A stretch of 64,000 nucleotides of DNA from G963668655 sp963668655. GTDB taxonomy: Bacteria; Myxococcota_A; SURF-8. The stretch's first letter is position 1. Every line of letters starts with the position of its first letter. The notes beneath the pieces are model-generated. The model did no database searches. It was not told the DNA's origin and saw only the letters and a list, made by a program, of their open reading frames with translations. The translations under genes and the position numbers were made by a program. The stretch spans positions 1,598,799-1,662,798 of the forward strand of contig CAXXPQ010000002.1 of NCBI GenBank assembly GCA_963668655.2. The letters run 5' to 3'. Shown here one piece after another: positions 61,610 to 64,000 of this stretch.

Positions 61610-63310
61610 ATGCGCCGTTTTCGTTCGCAACGCGGGCAACGCCGGTCGGGGACTTCCCCGGCCGGTTTTTTTCCGTGCCTCATGTTGTTGCTTTCCTTGT
61701 CGTTTTTCTTCGCGTCCGACGCCTTCGCGGGTTTCGTGGATCACCTGGCGCGGACGGACGACATCGGCCCGGCCAAGGTTCCCCATCAGGGGAGTTCGCG
61801 CATCCTGGTGATTCCGGTGAACCTGGACACGGCCCATCGTAAACGTCTGGACATGCAGGCGATCCGGCGCTTCTTCACGGACGAACCCGGCCGCTTCACC
61901 TTTCCCGGCTACTGGCGGGTGAACTCCGTGGGCCGCTTCCGGGTGGAGGCGGACGTGGCCCGGCCCGTGAACTTCAAGGGCTGTCCTCTTCCGCTGTCCC
62001 AAAAGGGCTGCACCCCCCGGCGGGGGGACGTCACGGCGGCGGCCTACGGCATCCCGCTCGTCCACGAGATCCTCCGGCGGGCCAAGGCCGAAAGCGAACT
62101 GGATTTCCGGCGCTACGACACGAACGGCCCGGCGGGAAAGCCGGACGGTTACGCGGACGGCGTGGTGATTCTCTTGAACGGCGAATGGTTCGGCGTGGCG
62201 CTTCCCTTCGGGGTGACCGAGCTCCGGCTGGCGCTCACCCTGGACGGCGTGACCGTCACCATGGCGGCCTTGGCCAGCGGCCCGCGCGCCCTGCCCATGT
62301 CCGTGCACGAATTCGGCCACCTGCTGGGCTTCGCGGATCTTTACGACGAGTGGAAACGCACCTACGGTACGGCCCTGACGATCATGGGGGCCTGGCGCTA
62401 CGAGGAAGGCGACGTTCCCCTGCTGGACCCCTTCTCCCGCATGCAGGCGGGCTGGGCGGAGGTGATTCAGGTCCGGGGGACGCTTCAGGCGCTGATTCCC
62501 CCGGCGGACAGCGGCGCGGTCTATCGCCTGGGCTCCGGCCGGGAGTTCTTTCTGGTGGAGAACCGCCGGCCCCGGGGGCCGTACGATCGCGCGGTGGGTC
62601 GCCCCGGTCTGGCCGTCTATCACGTCAACCTGGACCGCCTGCCAAGCGCCGGGCGTTACGATTTCGTGCGCACGGTGGCGGATTGTCCCAACTGCCGCCG
62701 CTGGCGGCCGTTCATCATGAACGTGCCGGCCGACCGTCTGTTCGAATCTCAATACCGCCTGCGGCCTTTCGATCCCGGCGACCTCTTCCGCACGGGCGAC
62801 GCGCTGCTGCCCAAGGCCTCCGGGCTGCGGCTCTCGCCCTCCAACGTCTGGTTCGCCTCCAACGCCTACTCCGGGCGTTATACCGGCGTATCCATTACGG
62901 AAATCGACAGCGATTCCATGCTCCCGTCCATCCGGGCCACCCTTCAGGGCCCCGAGTCTTCGAACGCCTGTCGGGAGATCCGTTGCCCATCGGATCGCAC
63001 CTGCCTGCACGGAAGTTGCGTGAAAACTTCCGATTTCGCAATGGATTCCGGCGTTTCCAAAACGACTTCGATCCTCGCCGCCCGCCCGGCCTTCGCACCC
63101 GCACTGGAAAACGCACCGGCGGACGCCGCTTCCGTGGAGGAAGAAGCGCCGGACGAAGCCGTGGAATTCGGTCCGGACTGGCGATTGATAAGCTTTCTGC
63201 CCCTGGTGCTGTGGTTCCTTTTCCGCAACCGACTGCGCCGTCGAGTGGAAAAGCGCATGAAAAGAAACGGCGTCCTGGAGGAGGACGCCGAGTTGAAGAA
63301 CCGCTTTTAG
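61610..63310 (+). CDS. M6-type metalloprotease-domain protein, secreted/anchored
   Basis: 566 residues, ATG 61610 with AAGGA upstream. Signal peptide (LMLLLSLSFFFASDAFA, residues 25-42). The active site is VHEFGHLLGFADLYDEW near residue 230, the HExxHxxGxxDLYD form of immune-inhibitor-A-like M6 proteases. A zinc-ligand His/Asp set and TIMGAWRY follow. Near residue 450, CREIRCPSDRTCLHGSC resembles the Cys module of deltaproteobacterial surface proteins. The C-terminus has a hydrophobic helix (LISFLPLVLWFLF) and basic tail, a membrane anchor. Extracellular peptidase or surface-anchored protease. Confidence 0.85.
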   Translation: MRRFRSQRGQRRSGTSPAGFFPCLMLLLSLSFFFASDAFAGFVDHLARTDDIGPAKVPHQGSSRILVIPVNLDTAHRKRLDMQAIRRFFTDEPGRFTFPGYWRVNSVGRFRVEADVARPVNFKGCPLPLSQKGCTPRRGDVTAAAYGIPLVHEILRRAKAESELDFRRYDTNGPAGKPDGYADGVVILLNGEWFGVALPFGVTELRLALTLDGVTVTMAALASGPRALPMSVHEFGHLLGFADLYDEWKRTYGTALTIMGAWRYEEGDVPLLDPFSRMQAGWAEVIQVRGTLQALIPPADSGAVYRLGSGREFFLVENRRPRGPYDRAVGRPGLAVYHVNLDRLPSAGRYDFVRTVADCPNCRRWRPFIMNVPADRLFESQYRLRPFDPGDLFRTGDALLPKASGLRLSPSNVWFASNAYSGRYTGVSITEIDSDSMLPSIRATLQGPESSNACREIRCPSDRTCLHGSCVKTSDFAMDSGVSKTTSILAARPAFAPALENAPADAASVEEEAPDEAVEFGPDWRLISFLPLVLWFLFRNRLRRRVEKRMKRNGVLEEDAELKNRF

Positions 63311-63358
63311 GCCGGATCAGCATGACGCGGCGCTCTTTCCCGGGGGAAAGCCCTTTTG

Positions 63359-63432
63359 TTGGAGCAGATCTCTGACCTGCTCTTCGAATTCATGCAAGAA
63401 CGCATGGACCAGGGTCGGAGACCTGCTCCAAT
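63359..63432. repeat. Hairpin repeat (REP-like) between convergent genes
   Basis: TTGGAGCAGATCTCTGACC (63359-63377) is complementary, with two G-U pairs, to GGTCGGAGACCTGCTCCAA (63413-63431). Each arm is itself palindromic around GACCTGCTC. It may terminate both convergent transcripts or be a dispersed palindrome. Confidence 0.55.
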
Positions 63433-63442
63433 ATAAGATTTG

Positions 63443-64000
63443 TCAATCGGAAAACTTGGCGGGGATCTGGATGCTGATGTTGGAGTTTCCGCCGGAGTCC
63501 TGGCTGTTGCCGAGTTTGGCGAAACCCGAAGGCTGCGGGTCGAAAATGCTGTCGGCGGCCTTGGTCAGCACGATGTTCTTGTTCGCCTGATCTCCGGCGG
63601 CGGCCACAAGCGCCCGGTACGTGGCCAGACTGTTGCAACGGTGGCGATTGATGACCACGTTGTGCCGATTCGCCTGGTGATTTCTGGCGCAGAAAACCAG
63701 CAGAAACATCAGCACGGCGAAGATGAAGGCTTTGGAGGTCGTTTTCAGGGCGAACTCGTACCCGTTGTCGGGGGCCGCTACGCTGTCGTAACCGACCCAC
63801 ATCAGGGTTCCAATGATGAGGGGCGTCAGAAGAGCGACCGCCACGGTTGCGATAAGCCATCGTCTGGCATAGGAAAGATTCTCTTTGGCTTCTTCCTCGA
63901 AACGCTCGGCCTGGTTCTGCGTGGCGCTGTCAGCGGCTGTCGCCCTGGCTATTTCCAGAATCTCTTCCGATTCTTTTTTGGTCTTCTCAAGCAGTTCTTT
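63443..64000 (-). CDS. Membrane protein with coiled coil, cut by right window edge
   Basis: The frame is open from the right edge (base 64000) to TGA-type stop at 63443, giving 185 C-terminal residues. It begins with a charged helix (KELLEKTKKESEEILEIARATAADS), then YARRWLIATVAVALLTPLIIG (first membrane segment, near residue 52-75) and SKAFIFAVLMFLLVFCA (second, near 97-112). After these it has a soluble tail with Asn/His-rich loops (HNVVINRHRCNSLATYRAL). The N-terminus is off the window. Resembles two-TM helical proteins of unknown function; not recognised. Confidence 0.7.
   Translation of the reverse strand, partial: KELLEKTKKESEEILEIARATAADSATQNQAERFEEEAKENLSYARRWLIATVAVALLTPLIIGTLMWVGYDSVAAPDNGYEFALKTTSKAFIFAVLMFLLVFCARNHQANRHNVVINRHRCNSLATYRALVAAAGDQANKNIVLTKAADSIFDPQPSGFAKLGNSQDSGGNSNISIQIPAKFSD

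Noticed and set aside
59258..63310. A 1350-codon plus-strand frame
   Set aside because: Its first part is antisense to the radC-like gene and in the wrong frame across pepA; only the section after ATG 61610 is a real protein.

Overview
The window is GC-rich bacterial chromosome of a Gram-negative organism: it encodes a TonB-dependent receptor, O-antigen/LPS-type sugar genes, lipobox lipoproteins and outer-membrane proteins. Several secreted proteins have a style typical of Myxococcota and allied deltaproteobacterial lineages. These are lipoproteins with long Asp-Gly-Asp linkers, FG-GAP/MopE-like, BNR and tectonin-like propellers, Cys-rich 'CxxxC' modules, and a MYXO-CTERM-like C-terminal anchor. 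The exact phylum cannot be fixed from this sequence. No rRNA, CRISPR array or prophage is visible; there are four tRNAs with encoded CCA ends.

Layout. 1-4.4 kb is a mixed, partly AT-rich accessory segment: a truncated coiled-coil protein at the left edge, a DUF4026/DUF2314 protein, and a SIR2-like gene split by a 906-bp IS5-family element. 4.5-18.3 kb holds a tectonin-like lipoprotein, a YIP1 protein, an MBL-fold hydrolase next to rimO, a Dph6-like ATP pyrophosphatase, rocD, two DGD-linker lipoproteins on opposite strands, a GNAT acetyltransferase and a membrane protein. 18.4-22.2 kb holds a decayed MNT/HepT pair, two tRNA-Ser genes, tadA with its substrate tRNA-Arg(ACG), a phasin-like gene, a candidate structured RNA and trmJ. 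22.2-29.1 kb holds a Cys-rich lipoprotein, a STAS-like protein, and a four-gene operon (TonB receptor, cysteine hydrolase, MFS transporter, second cysteine hydrolase). 29.5-33.6 kb holds cydAB and an Rrf2 regulator with cysK. 33.8-37.7 kb is a surface-sugar cluster (WbpE-like, WbpD-like, Wzy/ligase-TPR). 37.8-43.9 kb holds a HExxH protein, a large lipoprotein, pckA and tRNA-Ser(GCT). 43.9-48.8 kb is a minus-strand operon yceD-rpmF-rpiB-nrdR-ribD-ribE-ribBA. 49.1-59.7 kb holds an acyl-CoA dehydrogenase, an outer-membrane protein, rfbD, an acetyltransferase/GT2/ATP-grasp operon, a DUF483-radical SAM-TPR protein and a divergent RadC homologue. 60.1-64 kb holds leucyl aminopeptidase, an M6-type metalloprotease and a membrane protein cut by the right edge.

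How the genes fit together. Most is housekeeping: translation and tRNA modification, riboflavin, cytochrome bd, cysteine, central carbon. Envelope and surface genes are interspersed. The most informative features are the reconstructable IS insertion in the SIR2-like gene, the tRNA-Arg(ACG)-tadA transcription unit, the receptor/transporter/paired-hydrolase operon, the unusual radical SAM protein, the RadC homologue lacking its metal ligands, and the promoter-to-terminator RNA ahead of trmJ.
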